Positions 34,555 to 42,479 of a stretch of 64,000 nucleotides of DNA are shown here, piece after piece. The stretch is from the NCBI RefSeq assembly GCF_016741935.1, contig NZ_JAERRG010000017.1, forward strand, positions 180,850-244,849. The letters are read 5' to 3'. The DNA is from Streptomyces endocoffeicus (GTDB taxonomy: Bacteria > Actinomycetota > Actinomycetes > Streptomycetales > Streptomycetaceae). The position numbers were made by a program, and so were the translations under genes. Numbering within the stretch: position 1 is the stretch's first letter; the number at the start of each line of letters is the position of its first letter. A model generated the notes under the pieces. The model searched no databases. It had not been told where the DNA came from and saw only the letters and a program-made list of their open reading frames with translations.

Positions 34555-35646
34555 CCACGCCGCACTGCGACGATGCTCGCCTCCCTTCTGATGCTGATCG
34601 CGCTGCTGTGCGCCGGAGTGCTGATCCCGGTGCCGTACGCGGAGATGTCGCCCGGGCCGACGTACAACACCCTGGGTGAGCACAACGGGGAGTGCGTGCT
34701 CCAGATCTCCGGCCGTAAGAGCTGTGAGACCACCGGCGGGCACCTGAACATGACCACGGTCCGGGTCACCGGCTCCGAGTACCGGATGAACCTCGTGGAG
34801 GCCGTCTACGGCTGGCTGGCGCATGATGACGTGGTCGTGCCGCACAGCACCCTCTACCCGGACGACAAGACCCCGGACCAGGTGGACCAGCAGAACGCCG
34901 AGGAGTTCACCCAGTCCCAGGAGACCGCCAAGGTCGCGGCGTTGCGGGCGCTGAAGAAGCCGGTCACCGCGCATGTCATCGTCGGCGCCGTGCAGAAGGG
35001 CGCTCCGGCCCAGGGCGAGCTGCACGCGGGCGATGTGATCAAGTCGGTGGACGGCACGGCGGTGCGCGAGCCCGATGACGTGGCCAAGCTCGTCACCAAG
35101 CACAAGCCGGGCCAGAAGGTGGTCTTCTCGGTGGTCCCGGCCAAGAACGTGGCGGCGGCGGAGAAGAGCGGCAAGCAGCCCACCGGCGAGGAGCGCGTCA
35201 CGATCACCACCACGAAGGCGGACAAGGGCCCGGCCCGCGCCATCGTGGGCATCCAGGCCGGTGTCGACTACACCTTCCCGTTCCGGATCGACATCAAGCT
35301 GGCGGACGTGGGCGGGCCCAGCGCGGGTCTGATGTTCGCGCTGGGGATCGTGGACCGGCTCTCGCCCGGCGACCTCACCGGCGGGAAGTTCATCGCGGGC
35401 ACCGGGACGATCGACGACAAGGGCACGGTCGGCCCGATCGGCGGCATCGAGATGAAGACGATCGGCGCGCGCGAGGCGGGCGCCCGCTACTTCCTCACGC
35501 CCAAGGAGAACTGCGCGGCCGCCGCCAAGGACGTGCCGAGCGGGCTGCGGCTGGTGAAGGTGCACACCATCGACGAGGCCCTTACGGCGCTCGAGAAGAT
35601 CCGTAAGGGGGACACCGCCGGTCTGCCGAAGTGCACGACGGGCTGA
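34552..35646 (+). CDS. membrane-anchored PDZ and Lon-like (S16) serine protease
   Basis: A 364-residue protease: N-terminal membrane anchor (about 8-28), PDZ domain (about 140-215, VGAVQKGAPAQGELHAGDVIKSVDG) and a Lon-type domain with catalytic Ser in GGPSAGLMFALGI and catalytic Lys in GIEMKTIGAREAG. It belongs to the YlbL/Rv3194c group acting at the outer face of the membrane. ATG 34552 with a leaderless-type promoter. Neighbours (DUF2342, UPF0182) are conserved with it in actinobacteria, suggesting a shared membrane-quality role. Confidence 0.9.
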   Translation: MPRRTATMLASLLMLIALLCAGVLIPVPYAEMSPGPTYNTLGEHNGECVLQISGRKSCETTGGHLNMTTVRVTGSEYRMNLVEAVYGWLAHDDVVVPHSTLYPDDKTPDQVDQQNAEEFTQSQETAKVAALRALKKPVTAHVIVGAVQKGAPAQGELHAGDVIKSVDGTAVREPDDVAKLVTKHKPGQKVVFSVVPAKNVAAAEKSGKQPTGEERVTITTTKADKGPARAIVGIQAGVDYTFPFRIDIKLADVGGPSAGLMFALGIVDRLSPGDLTGGKFIAGTGTIDDKGTVGPIGGIEMKTIGAREAGARYFLTPKENCAAAAKDVPSGLRLVKVHTIDEALTALEKIRKGDTAGLPKCTTG

Positions 35647-35661
35647 GCGGCGCCCCCCGTT

Positions 35662-35703
35662 GCGGGGATCAGGTCGCGGGGATCAGGCCGCGGGGGTCAG
35701 TCG
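35662..35703. repeat. 14-base tandem repeat across the stop of the PPA1309 gene
   Basis: Units GCGGGG(A/G)TCAG at 35662, 35676 and 35690 (14 bases each). The third contains TCA 35697-35699, the minus-strand stop of the PPA1309-family gene; the other two repeat it into the gap. Confidence 0.85.
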
Positions 35704-36260
35704 GTGGCGAAGGTGGCGGCGAGCGCGTCCGCCAGGCCCGGCACCAGACCGGCCCCGGTGAGCACCTCGGTCGGGGAATCCTTCTCCCGCAGCCGCAGGG
35801 CCGACTCGCGCGCGCCGTCCCGCAGCACGGCCACGGTCATCCGGACCTCCTGGCGGTCCGGGTGGTCGGCGACCCACTTGGCCAGCGCCGCCTCGTCCAG
35901 GCCCTCGGGCACGGAGTTCTCGGCGGACGGCGGCAGCATCTGCCGCTCCACGGTCAGGGCGCAGCCGGTCACCGCGTCCGGCCAGGCGATGGTGGCGAGG
36001 AACTCGTCCAGCGGGGCGCCGGAGGGCAGCTCGTCCTGCTCGATGGGGGTCAGGGAGACGATCTCCTCGCCGCCCTCGTCAAGGCCGAGCTGAGCGGCGA
36101 GGCCGGGCTCCTCGGTGCGCAGCCGGGCGGTGTCGACAAGGGCGAAGAGCCGGGCGGGCTGGTCCCAGCCGAGCCCCGAGGCGTAGTCGTCGATTTCGAG
36201 TACGGCTCGGGTCAAGGGATTCGAGGCCAGCGGGTCGGTGCCGGGGGTTGCGTTGGACAT
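35697..36260 (-). CDS. PPA1309 family protein
   Basis: A 187-residue soluble, acidic protein conserved in actinobacteria under the PPA1309 name. Visible family blocks are YASGLGWDQPARLFALVDT, LTPIEQDELP and WPDAVTGCALTVER. No catalytic motif or membrane segment. Encoded divergently from the UPF0182 gene and convergently to the PDZ/Lon protease gene. Function unknown. Confidence 0.85.
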   Translation of the reverse strand: MSNATPGTDPLASNPLTRAVLEIDDYASGLGWDQPARLFALVDTARLRTEEPGLAAQLGLDEGGEEIVSLTPIEQDELPSGAPLDEFLATIAWPDAVTGCALTVERQMLPPSAENSVPEGLDEAALAKWVADHPDRQEVRMTVAVLRDGARESALRLREKDSPTEVLTGAGLVPGLADALAATFATD

Positions 36261-36382
36261 GGTTCATATCGTGCCCTGTTCGGACCCGGAAACGGGAACT
36301 GAGTAAAGCCTGAGTAAGTTGCAACAGGTGGGCCCTGGAGTTCAGGGTTCCTCAATCGACAGCGAACTTCGAGGTGCGCACC

Positions 36383-39343
36383 TTGGCTTTCCAGATGCCG
36401 GACCGCGGCGGAGGCCCGACAGGGCCGCGGGTGAGAGTCGGCCGTCCGTCCCGGCGTGCCAGGACCCTGCTCATGACCCTGGGCGTGCTGGCCGTGTTGG
36501 CCATGCTCTTTGTCATGTTTGCCGGATTTTGGACGGATTGGCTCTGGTATCGCTCGCTTCATTACTCTTCTGTCTTCAGTACCACCCTGAAGACGAAGAT
36601 CGGGCTGTTCTTCGTCTTCGGCGTGCTCATGGCCACGGCCGTCGGGATCAACATCTGGCTGGCCCACCGGCTGCGACCGCCGCTGAGCGCGATGTCCATG
36701 GAGCAGCAGAGCCTGGACCGCTACCGGATGGGCATCGCCCCGTTCAAGAAGTGGGTGCTGCTCGCGGTCACCGCCCTGGTGGGACTGATCGCGGGCGCCT
36801 CGGCGGCCGGTCAGTGGCGCATCTGGCTGCTGTGGGTCAACGGGGTGCCGTTCGGCCAGAAGGACCCGCAGTTCCACAAGGACGTGGCCTTCTACGCCTT
36901 CGATCTGCCCTGGTACCGCTTCCTGCTGAGCTTCGGCTTCGCGGCCACGGTGCTCTCGCTGATCGCCGCGGCCCTGGTGCACTACCTCTACGGGGGCCTG
37001 CGGGTCACCAGCCCCGGCGCCCGCGCGACCGCCGCGGCCACCGGCCATCTGTCGGTGCTGCTGGGCGTCTTCGTGGCGCTCAAGGCGGTGGCGTACTGGC
37101 TGGACCGCTACGGCCTCGCGGTGAAGTCCAGTGACTTCAAGGCGACGGGCAACTGGACGGGTCTGCGCTATGTGGACGCCAACGCGTATCTGCCCGCGAA
37201 GACGATCCTGTTCTGCATCGCGGCGATCTGCGCGGTGCTGTTCTTCGCCACGCTGTGGCGGCGCACCTGGCAGCTGCCGGTCATCGGCTTCGGGCTGATG
37301 GTGCTGTCGGCGATCCTGATCGGCGGGCTCTACCCGGCGATCGTCCAGAAGTTCCAGGTCCAGCCGAACGAGCAGGCCAAGGAGGCGCCGTACATCCAGA
37401 AGAACATCGAGGCCACGCGCAAGGCGTACGGCATCGATGACTCCAAGGTGGCGGACTACTCCGGCAAGAACGACAGCGACGGCGGCGGCGACAAGCTCCG
37501 TAAGGACGCCAATACGACGGCCAGTTACCGGCTGATCGACCCCAGCGTCATCTCGCCGACCTTCCAGCAGCTCCAGCAGGAGCGTAAGTACTACCAGTTC
37601 CCCTCGACGCTCGACGTCGACCGCTACAAGGGCGCCGACGGCAAGGACCAGGACACCGTCGTCGGGGTGCGCGAGCTGAACCTCGACGGCATCCCCAAGC
37701 GGAACTGGATCAACGATCACTTCACCTACACCCATGGCTACGGCATGGTGGCGGCGAAGGGCACCACGACCGACCCCAACGCGGACCCGGCCGGCTCGCC
37801 GGACTTCACCGAGTCGGGGCTGCCCACCAAGGGCTCCAGCGGCGGCGGTGTCGGCACCTACAAGCAACAGGTCTACTACGGCGAGAAGACCGACCAGTAC
37901 TCGATAGTCGGTGGCCCCCAGAAGGAGCTCGACTACGAGAAGAACGGCGAGCGGACCACCAGCTACAAGGGCAAGAGCGGGGTCAGCCTCTCCAACCCGG
38001 TCAACCGCGCCGCCTACGCGGTGGCGTTCGGCGAGCCCCAGATCCTCTACTCGGGCGCGATCGGGGACGGTTCGCGGATCCTGTACAACCGCACCCCCAA
38101 GGAGCGCGTCGAGAAGGTCGCCCCCTGGCTGACCATCGACGGCGACGCCTATCCGGCCGTGGTCCATGGCCGGATCAAGTGGGTCGTGGACGCCTACACC
38201 ACGACCAACGGCTATCCGTACGCCTCGCGGACGACCCTGGGCGACAGCACGGCCGACTCGCTGAGCGACGGGGACCGCTCGGTGGTCGCGCAGCAGAACA
38301 AGGTCAACTACATCCGCAACTCGGTCAAGGCGACCGTGGACGCCTATGACGGCACCGTCAAGCTCTACGAGTGGGACTCCAAGGACCCGGTCCTGAAGAC
38401 CTGGGAGAAGGCTTTCCCGGGCACGGTCGAGCCCAAGGAGAAGATCAGCCCAGAGCTGATGGAGCATCTGCGGTATCCGCAGGACCTGTTCAAGGTCCAG
38501 CGCGAGCTGCTGACCCGCTACCACGTCACCGATCCCACGCAGTTCTACAGCGGCAGTGACGCCTGGCAGGTGCCCGAGGACCCGACCCACAAGGAGGGGA
38601 ACGCGGTACCGCCGTACTACCTGAGCATGAAGATGCCCGATCAGCAGGGGCAGACGTTCTCGCTGACGACGACCTTCACCCCCAACGGGCGTCCCAACCT
38701 GGGGGCGTTCATGTCGATCGACGCGGATGCCAACAGTAAGGACTACGGCACGATAAGACTGTTGAAGGTCACCTCCAATGTGCCCGGTCCACAACAGGTG
38801 CAGAGCGAGCTCAACGGTGATCCGGAGGTCGCCGAGTTCGTCCGGAACCTGAGAGGCACCGACTCCGACATCGAGTACGGCAATCTGCTCACCGTGCCAC
38901 TCGACAACGGCTTCCTCTATATCGAGCCGGTCTACGCCCGCGGTGGCAGCGCCAACTACCCGCTGTTGAAGAAGGTCGGCGTCTCCTACGGCAAGGAGAC
39001 GGTCTTCAAGGACACCCTGGGTGAGGCCCTGGACGCCGTCTTCGGCGAGTCGTCCGAACAGCGGCCACCGGGCGACGGCGGCCAGGAGGAACCGCCGTCG
39101 AGCTCCAACCCGACGGTGAAGGAGGCCCTCAAGGACGCCTCGGACGCCTATCAGGACGCCCAGGACGCCCTCCAGAAGCAGCCGCAGGACTGGGAGGCGT
39201 ACGGCAGGGCCCAGGAGGATCTGAAGGACGCGCTGGACCGCGCCGCCAAGGCGGAGAACAAGGCGGCCGGCGACAAGGGGCAGCAGCAGAACCAGCCACG
39301 GAGCCAGAGCGCCGCCGGCGGTTCCGACAAGAAGGGCGGCTGA
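36383..39343 (+). CDS. UPF0182 family large membrane protein
   Basis: A 986-residue protein with about seven transmembrane helices in the first 330 residues (LLMTLGVLAVLAMLFVMF first) and a large extracytoplasmic domain after that, the standard UPF0182 plan. A low-complexity charged tail (about 900-986, Gln/Asp/Ala/Lys-rich) closes it. The start is uncertain: TTG 36383 has GAGG eight bases upstream (product (M)AFQMPDRGGG); ATG 36395 and GTG 36374 are alternatives. The family is near-universal in actinobacteria but its role is unknown; synteny with the PDZ/Lon protease suggests an envelope task. Confidence 0.88.
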   Translation: MAFQMPDRGGGPTGPRVRVGRPSRRARTLLMTLGVLAVLAMLFVMFAGFWTDWLWYRSLHYSSVFSTTLKTKIGLFFVFGVLMATAVGINIWLAHRLRPPLSAMSMEQQSLDRYRMGIAPFKKWVLLAVTALVGLIAGASAAGQWRIWLLWVNGVPFGQKDPQFHKDVAFYAFDLPWYRFLLSFGFAATVLSLIAAALVHYLYGGLRVTSPGARATAAATGHLSVLLGVFVALKAVAYWLDRYGLAVKSSDFKATGNWTGLRYVDANAYLPAKTILFCIAAICAVLFFATLWRRTWQLPVIGFGLMVLSAILIGGLYPAIVQKFQVQPNEQAKEAPYIQKNIEATRKAYGIDDSKVADYSGKNDSDGGGDKLRKDANTTASYRLIDPSVISPTFQQLQQERKYYQFPSTLDVDRYKGADGKDQDTVVGVRELNLDGIPKRNWINDHFTYTHGYGMVAAKGTTTDPNADPAGSPDFTESGLPTKGSSGGGVGTYKQQVYYGEKTDQYSIVGGPQKELDYEKNGERTTSYKGKSGVSLSNPVNRAAYAVAFGEPQILYSGAIGDGSRILYNRTPKERVEKVAPWLTIDGDAYPAVVHGRIKWVVDAYTTTNGYPYASRTTLGDSTADSLSDGDRSVVAQQNKVNYIRNSVKATVDAYDGTVKLYEWDSKDPVLKTWEKAFPGTVEPKEKISPELMEHLRYPQDLFKVQRELLTRYHVTDPTQFYSGSDAWQVPEDPTHKEGNAVPPYYLSMKMPDQQGQTFSLTTTFTPNGRPNLGAFMSIDADANSKDYGTIRLLKVTSNVPGPQQVQSELNGDPEVAEFVRNLRGTDSDIEYGNLLTVPLDNGFLYIEPVYARGGSANYPLLKKVGVSYGKETVFKDTLGEALDAVFGESSEQRPPGDGGQEEPPSSSNPTVKEALKDASDAYQDAQDALQKQPQDWEAYGRAQEDLKDALDRAAKAENKAAGDKGQQQNQPRSQSAAGGSDKKGG

Positions 39344-39412
39344 CCCCTGACGACCTGCGAGAACGGCCGGGCGGCCGGCCCCTCGCGCCGTGGTACGGTG
39401 GTTGCACCACGG

Positions 39413-39486
39413 CGCGGGGTGGAGCAGCTCGGTAGCTCGCTGGGCTCATAACCCAGAGGTCGCAGGTTCAAATCCTGTCCCCGCTA
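39413..39486 (+). tRNA. initiator tRNA-fMet (CAT), copy 1, no encoded CCA
   Basis: Cloverleaf: acceptor CGCGGGG (39413-39419) with CCCCGCT, D-arm GAGC...GCTC, anticodon arm CTGGG-CTCATAA-CCCAG (three G-C pairs, initiator hallmark), T-arm GCAGG-TTCAAAT-CCTGT. First base C faces T at 72, so the end is unpaired as in initiators. CTG, not CCA, follows A73. A -10-like TACGGT lies at 39394-39399. Confidence 0.95.
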
Positions 39487-39494
39487 CTGACACA

Positions 39495-39526
39495 CGAGGC
39501 CCGGATCCGCAAGGATCCGGGCCTCG
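39495..39526 (+). terminator. terminator after tRNA-fMet copy 1
   Basis: 14-pair hairpin: CGAGGCCCGGATCC (39495-39508), loop GCAA, and its complement (39513-39526), followed by TTGTGTGTTGTGTG. Confidence 0.9.
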
Positions 39527-39552
39527 TTGTGTGTTGTGTGAGCGTCCACTCG

Positions 39553-39579
39553 GGGAATGCCGATACAAGCGTTTGGGTT
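39553..39579 (+). promoter_or_regulatory. putative sigma-R promoter of the Sel1-repeat gene
   Basis: GGGAAT (39553-39558), 18 bases (39559-39576), then GTT (39577-39579), about 70 bases before the first possible start. It lies after the tRNA terminator, so the gene has its own stress-type promoter. Confidence 0.7.
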
Positions 39580-39650
39580 GTCTCTCTGTGGGCATGTCGA
39601 CAAAACGCTGAAGTGACCTCCTCGGCTGCGGTATACCAGGTGTACGCCGG

Positions 39651-41516
39651 ATGCCGGGTGATGTCACGATGGGATTTATGGGGGACAGGGTCAGTCTGTT
39701 GGAGACAGGGCGTTTTGCGCACGCGCACGACGATGCCGAGGAGGAGACCCGGCACCGTCGTGCCGCCGAGGGCGGTGACACCGCCGCGATGAGCGCGCTC
39801 GGCGCGCTGCTGCTGCGCCGCGGCGACCTCGACGGCGCCGAACCGCAGCTGCGGGGGGCCACCGCGGCGGGCGATCGCGCCGCCGCCAACAACCTCGGCG
39901 TTCTGCTGCACCAGCGCGGCTATGCCGACGAGGCCGCCGGCTGGTGGCGCATAGCCGCCGTCGCCGGATCCCCCGCCGCGGCCCACGCCCTGGGCCGCCA
40001 TCACCGTGAGCGGGGCGACGAGCCCGCCGCCGAGTACTGGCTGCGCCAGTCCGCCGAGTCCGGCCACACCCTGGGCGCGTACGCGCTGGGCGATCTGCTG
40101 GAGCACCGCAGCGACATCGGGGCCGAGCGCTGGTTCCGCACGGCCGCCGAGCGCGGCCACCGCGAGGCCGCGTACCGCCTCGCCCGCATCCTGGACGACC
40201 GTGGCGACGAGGGGGACGAGCCGGCGGCCGAGCGCCGCCGTGGCGCCGACGGCGGCGGCCGGGAGGAGGCCGAGCAGTGGTACCGGCAGGCCGCCGCGCG
40301 CGGCCACCGGCGCGCCGCCCTCCACCTCGGCACGCTGCTGGAGAAGCGAGGTGAGACCAAGGAGGCCGGGCGCTGGTACCTGATGTCCGCCAAGGACGGC
40401 GAGGCCCGGGCCGCCTGCGCGCTGGGCTTCCTGCTGCGTGACGCGGGCGACACCGACAGCGCCGCCGTCTGGTGGCACCGGGCGGCCCAGGACGGCGACG
40501 GCAACGCCGCCAACGCGCTGGGCGCGCTCCACGCCGACCGCGGCGAGACCCAGACCGCCGAGCGCTGGTACCGCGCCGCGCTCGACGCCGGGGACATCAA
40601 CGGTGCCTACAACCTCGGGCTGCTCTGCGCCGAGCAGGGCCGCACCGCCCAGGCCGAGCAGTGGTACCGCCGCGCCGCCTACGCGGGCCACCGCGAGGCC
40701 GCCAACGCCGTCGCCGTGATGCTGCTGCAGCGCGGCGACGCGGCGGGCGCCGAGCCGTGGTTCTCCAAGGCGGCCGAGGCGGGCAGCGTCGACGCCGCGT
40801 TCAACCTGGGGATCCTGCACGCGGGCCGGGGCGAGGACCGGGCGGCCCGGCAGTGGTACGAGCGGGCCGCCGCCGCCGGGCACACCGAGGCCGCGCTGCA
40901 GGTCGGCCTCGCCCTCCAGCGGGAGGGCGACCTCCAGGGCGCCGAGCGCCATCTGCGCTGCGCCGCGGGCGGCGGCAGCGCCGAGGGCGCCTTCCGGCTG
41001 GCCGCGCTGCTGGACCGCTCCTCGGTCGGCGGCGAGCCGGCGACCGGCACCGGCTTCGGCAGCTCGTCCGGGACGCGCTTCCCGACCCCGCCGCCGGACG
41101 ACGGCTCCGGGCCGCACGTCCCCGAGTACGAGGAGTGGTACGAGCGCGCCGCCCGCCAGGGCCACCGGCGGGCCCAGGTGCGGGTGGGCATGTTCGCGGC
41201 CGCGCGCGGCGATGTGGTCGAGGCCGCCCGCTGGTACCGCATGGCCGCCGAGGCGGGCAGCAGCAATGGCGCGTTCAACCTGGGGCTGCTGCTGGCCCGC
41301 GAGGGCAGCGAGCCGGAGGCCGCCCTGTGGTGGACGCGTGCCGCCGAGTCGGGGCACGGCCGGGCCGCGCTGCGGCTCGCGCTGCTGGCGGCCCGTCGCG
41401 GGGCACTCGCCGAGGGGCAGCGCTGGTGTGCGCGGGCGGTCGAGCTGGGGCCCGCGGAGGTCGCCGAGCGCGCGGCCCGGCTGCGAGAGGCGCTCCAGCA
41501 GGAGCTCACGGCCTGA
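39651..41516 (+). CDS. Sel1-like / tetratricopeptide repeat protein
   Basis: Up to 621 residues built of about fifteen 34-38-residue Sel1-like repeats; the recurring signature is (A/G)xxWYRxAAxxGHxxAAxxLGxLLxxRGDxxxA. A Ser/Gly/Pro-rich break (about 465-500) interrupts the array. No signal peptide or other domain, so it is expected to be a cytosolic scaffold for protein partners. Start is uncertain: ATG 39651, 39669 and 39678 are in frame, the last giving MGDRVSLLETG; none has a strong ribosome site. It sits between two identical initiator tRNA genes and carries a sigma-R-type promoter, a setting suggesting a stress-related role, possibly linked to translation, but partner and function are unknown. 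Confidence 0.85.
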   Translation: MPGDVTMGFMGDRVSLLETGRFAHAHDDAEEETRHRRAAEGGDTAAMSALGALLLRRGDLDGAEPQLRGATAAGDRAAANNLGVLLHQRGYADEAAGWWRIAAVAGSPAAAHALGRHHRERGDEPAAEYWLRQSAESGHTLGAYALGDLLEHRSDIGAERWFRTAAERGHREAAYRLARILDDRGDEGDEPAAERRRGADGGGREEAEQWYRQAAARGHRRAALHLGTLLEKRGETKEAGRWYLMSAKDGEARAACALGFLLRDAGDTDSAAVWWHRAAQDGDGNAANALGALHADRGETQTAERWYRAALDAGDINGAYNLGLLCAEQGRTAQAEQWYRRAAYAGHREAANAVAVMLLQRGDAAGAEPWFSKAAEAGSVDAAFNLGILHAGRGEDRAARQWYERAAAAGHTEAALQVGLALQREGDLQGAERHLRCAAGGGSAEGAFRLAALLDRSSVGGEPATGTGFGSSSGTRFPTPPPDDGSGPHVPEYEEWYERAARQGHRRAQVRVGMFAAARGDVVEAARWYRMAAEAGSSNGAFNLGLLLAREGSEPEAALWWTRAAESGHGRAALRLALLAARRGALAEGQRWCARAVELGPAEVAERAARLREALQQELTA

Positions 41517-41560
41517 GCGCTCTGCCAGAGCGTCCTGCCTGAGCGCTCCGCCTGAGCGCT
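41511..41560. repeat. 11-base repeat around the stop of the Sel1-repeat gene
   Basis: GCCTGAGCGCT occurs at 41511, 41537 and 41550; the first copy includes the gene's TGA stop (41514-41516). A degenerate GCCAGAGCG lies between. Confidence 0.8.
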
Positions 41561-41571
41561 TCGCTGGAAGG

Positions 41572-41632
41572 GCCCCGGCCTGCCGTCGATCGTCCGCGGC
41601 GGCGTCGTGGCTGGTCGCGCCCACGCAGCGGG
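41572..41632 (+). repeat. dispersed intergenic repeat, plus orientation
   Basis: The segment CCTGCCGTCGATCG...GCGGCG.CGTCGTGGC.GGTCG reappears inverted at about 47284-47336. It resembles the abundant Streptomyces intergenic repeat containing GACCAGCCACGACGG. Confidence 0.6.
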
Positions 41633-41649
41633 GCCCCTCGGTAACCGGT

Positions 41650-41679
41650 TTGCTCCTGCTGCCCACCCCGGGTTAAGGT
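41650..41679 (+). promoter_or_regulatory. promoter of tRNA-fMet copy 2
   Basis: TTGCTC (41650-41655), 18 bases, TAAGGT (41674-41679), then the mature tRNA 14 bases later. Confidence 0.55.
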
Positions 41680-41692
41680 TGCTACACAACGA

Positions 41693-41769
41693 CGCGGGGT
41701 GGAGCAGCTCGGTAGCTCGCTGGGCTCATAACCCAGAGGTCGCAGGTTCAAATCCTGTCCCCGCTACCA
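41693..41769 (+). tRNA. initiator tRNA-fMet (CAT), copy 2, CCA encoded
   Basis: Mature sequence (41693-41766) identical to the copy at 39413; here CCA (41767-41769) follows A73 directly. Same initiator features (unpaired first base, three G-C pairs flanking the CTCATAA loop). Confidence 0.95.
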
Positions 41770-41770
41770 C

Positions 41771-41809
41771 GACGAAGGCCCGGATCCTCCAGGATCCGGG
41801 CCTTTCGTC
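41771..41809 (+). terminator. terminator after tRNA-fMet copy 2
   Basis: Long hairpin GACGAAGGCCCGGATCC (41771-41787), loop TCCA, complement to 41809 with one bulge. Its core GGCCCGGATCC is shared with the first tRNA's terminator, so the duplication includes the terminator. Confidence 0.85.
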
Positions 41810-41814
41810 TGTCG

Positions 41815-41870
41815 CGGCCTTACGGTCGCCGTCACGGGCCTTACGGTCGCTGTCGCGGCCTTACGGTCGT
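41815..41870. repeat. three tandem CCTTACGGTCG units
   Basis: GG(C)CTTACGGTCG occurs at about 41818, 41840 and 41861, spaced 21-22 bases, downstream of the Fur-type gene (convergent with the tRNA). This is the densest cluster of the window-wide CCTTACGG octamer. Confidence 0.85.
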
Positions 41871-41903
41871 GATCCGCGCCGCTCGCGCCGCGCCCCGCGG
41901 GTC

Positions 41904-42317
41904 TCAGGCGGCGCAGTCGGGGCACAGTCCCCGGTACGTCACCTCGACTGCGGAGATCGCGAAGCCGTAGCGCTCCCGCGTGGGCAGGTCGGCGAGCGGG
42001 TCGCCGGAGGGGTGGACATCGCGGATCGTGCCGCAGCGCGCGCACACCAGGTGCTGATGCGCGTGATGCGCGTTCGGGTCGTAGCGCTTGGCTCTGCCGT
42101 CCGTGCTGACCTCGATCACCTCGCCGAGCGTGACGAGCTCGCCGAGGGTGTTGTACACGGTCGCGCGGGAGATCTCGGGCAGTCGCTCGGCCGCCAGCGC
42201 GTGGACTTCTTCGGCGGTGTAGTGCACGTGGTCCCCGTCGAGGACCTCGGCGACGACACGCCGCTGCGCCGTCAGCCTCCAGCCGCGTCCCCTGAGCCGT
42301 TCCAGCAGGTCACTCAT
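41904..42317 (-). CDS. catR: Fur-family metalloregulator (CatR/PerR-like)
   Basis: A 137-residue Fur-type repressor: winged helix with LTAQRRVVAEVL and EISRATVYNTLGELVTLGEV, sensor region HHAHQHLVCARCGTIRDV and structural zinc cysteines CARC and CPDC. Next to a catalase gene it probably acts as the peroxide sensor CatR/PerR, losing DNA binding on oxidation. Start taken at ATG 42317 with AGGTGA upstream; GTG 42326 is in frame. It is divergent from the catalase gene and a PerR-like palindrome lies in that catalase promoter. The symbol is by context. Confidence 0.85.
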   Translation of the reverse strand: MSDLLERLRGRGWRLTAQRRVVAEVLDGDHVHYTAEEVHALAAERLPEISRATVYNTLGELVTLGEVIEVSTDGRAKRYDPNAHHAHQHLVCARCGTIRDVHPSGDPLADLPTRERYGFAISAVEVTYRGLCPDCAA

Positions 42318-42400
42318 GCCATTCACCTATCAGTCAGATAAGGACAAGGGTAGCAGCGGACGAGTCCTTGACCAGACCCGGTACGAGTCTCAAAGCCATC

Positions 42401-42428
42401 TTGACTTAGACAATGTCCAATGTAGGAT
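42401..42428 (+). promoter_or_regulatory. catalase promoter with embedded Fur/PerR-like operator
   Basis: -35 TTGACT (42401-42406), 16 bases, -10 TAGGAT (42423-42428). The spacer holds TTAGACA-A-TGTCCAA (42406-42420), a 7-1-7 inverted repeat with one mismatch, the geometry of Fur/PerR boxes. Repressor binding there would block RNA polymerase. Confidence 0.7.
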
Positions 42429-42479
42429 CGAGCCCAGCTCCAGACCAAGGGACAGAATGCGAGTACGCAGGAGGCGCAC

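Noticed and set aside
36212..38794. 860-codon minus-strand frame opposite the UPF0182 gene
   Set aside because: Composition is Val/Leu/Arg/Gly-rich shadow; the plus strand encodes a clear UPF0182 protein and the frame also overlaps the PPA1309 gene.
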